Shown piece by piece: positions 6,742 through 7,118 of a DNA stretch of 7,118 nucleotides. Every line of letters starts with the position of its first letter. Within the stretch, counting starts at the first letter, position 1. The stretch is from NCBI GenBank assembly GCA_035540755.1, contig DATLGD010000019.1:1-7118 (forward strand), given 5' to 3'. Position numbers and translations under genes: made by a program. The notes below the pieces were generated by a model. That model was not told the DNA's origin, ran no database searches, and was given only the letters and a program-made list of their open reading frames with translations. This stretch comes from DATLGD01 sp035540755. GTDB lineage: Bacteria; Actinomycetota; Actinomycetes; Mycobacteriales; SCTD01.

Positions 6742-7118
6742 GTGCCGACGGACGCGACCATCATCATCCCGACGCACGACCGGCCGGCTCTGGTGCTCGA
6801 CGCCGTCGAGAGCGCGCTCGCCCAGACCGCCGGGGACGTCGAGGTGCTGGTCGTCGACGACGCCTCGGCGACGCCCGTCGTGCTCCCGGCCCACCCGCGG
6901 CTGCGCCTGGTACGTCTGCCGGCCAACAGGGGGGGTGCGGCGGCACGCAACGTCGGGCTGCGCGAGGCGTCCGGCCGCTGGGTCACCTACCTCGACGACG
7001 ACGACGTGCTGCTGCCCGACCACCTGCGGGTCGCGCTGGAGGCGCTCGCCGGCAGCGACCTGCCCGCTCCCGTCGCCACCCTGTCCGGCGTCGAGGTGGT
7101 CGACGAGCACGGCCGGGT
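6742..7118 (+). CDS. Family 2 glycosyltransferase, N-terminal part (runs off the right edge)
   Basis: From GTG at 6742 the frame is open for 125 codons to the edge. The sequence is a clear GT-A Rossmann-like fold of family GT2. It has the opening strand ATIIIPTHDRP (5-15), the nucleotide-binding VEVLVVDDAS (33-42), NRGGAAARNVGLREASGRWV (62-81) and the DXD-type metal site LDDDDVLLP (84-92). Such enzymes transfer sugar from a nucleotide-sugar to glycan or lipid acceptors; the acceptor cannot be inferred. There is no nearby alternative ATG in frame and no Shine-Dalgarno sequence; the -10-like TAGGTT 7 nt upstream supports a leaderless GTG start. Divergent to the GT-B gene, and probably part of the same cell-surface glycan locus. 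Confidence 0.9.
   Translation, partial: MPTDATIIIPTHDRPALVLDAVESALAQTAGDVEVLVVDDASATPVVLPAHPRLRLVRLPANRGGAAARNVGLREASGRWVTYLDDDDVLLPDHLRVALEALAGSDLPAPVATLSGVEVVDEHGR

Noticed and set aside
5037..6986. Long minus-strand reading frame spanning dnaJ, hspR and the glycosyltransferase region
   Set aside because: It crosses several well-supported genes on both strands, is low-complexity Arg/Ala/Pro/Gly and has no recognisable motif. The GT-B frame at 5744-6718 carries the real signature.

Overview
The window is very GC-rich DNA with GTG starts at six of the eight genes. It carries the actinobacterial form of the DnaK chaperone operon (dnaK-grpE-dnaJ-hspR) and belongs to an actinomycete. A Geodermatophilaceae-like organism (Blastococcus, Modestobacter, Geodermatophilus) is my guess from general style only, not from a search.

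Layout. Positions 1-775 (minus strand) hold the N-terminal membrane half of an Fe-S membrane oxidoreductase of the Rv0338c/EtfD type, which passes electrons from fatty-acid beta-oxidation to the quinone pool. Upstream of it are a candidate -10 box and a perfect 12-bp palindrome that looks like a repressor operator. Positions 1074-1217 (minus) encode a 47-residue, single-helix membrane protein of unknown function. Positions 1241-1384 hold four copies of a 40-bp repeat whose core is an imperfect palindrome. Positions 1417-1489 are the heat-shock control region, with two HspR-type (HAIR) operators and candidate promoters between and within them. Positions 1517-5723 (plus) are dnaK, grpE, dnaJ and hspR, with gaps of 22 nt or less. 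Positions 5744-6718 (minus) encode a GT-B-like glycosyltransferase that converges on hspR. From 6742 to the right edge (plus) runs the start of a family 2 glycosyltransferase, divergent from the GT-B gene across 23 bp.

How the genes work together. DnaK, DnaJ and GrpE form the Hsp70 folding cycle: ATPase and substrate clamp, J-protein stimulator, and nucleotide exchange factor. HspR is the autoregulatory repressor of the operon. In Streptomyces and Mycobacterium it binds HAIR inverted repeats, with DnaK as co-repressor, and both the operators and the repressor gene are present here. The two glycosyltransferases probably begin a separate cell-surface glycan locus.

The window is mostly a conserved housekeeping locus, and I see no new multi-gene system. 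The most unusual signals are: the 40-bp palindromic repeat array next to the dnaK control region, with a 22/24-nt match embedded in frame inside grpE; the paired HAIR operators about 52 bp apart centre to centre; and three GTG-start genes without a clear ribosome-binding site that each carry a TANNNT hexamer 6-7 nt before the start codon, two of them overlapping on opposite strands.
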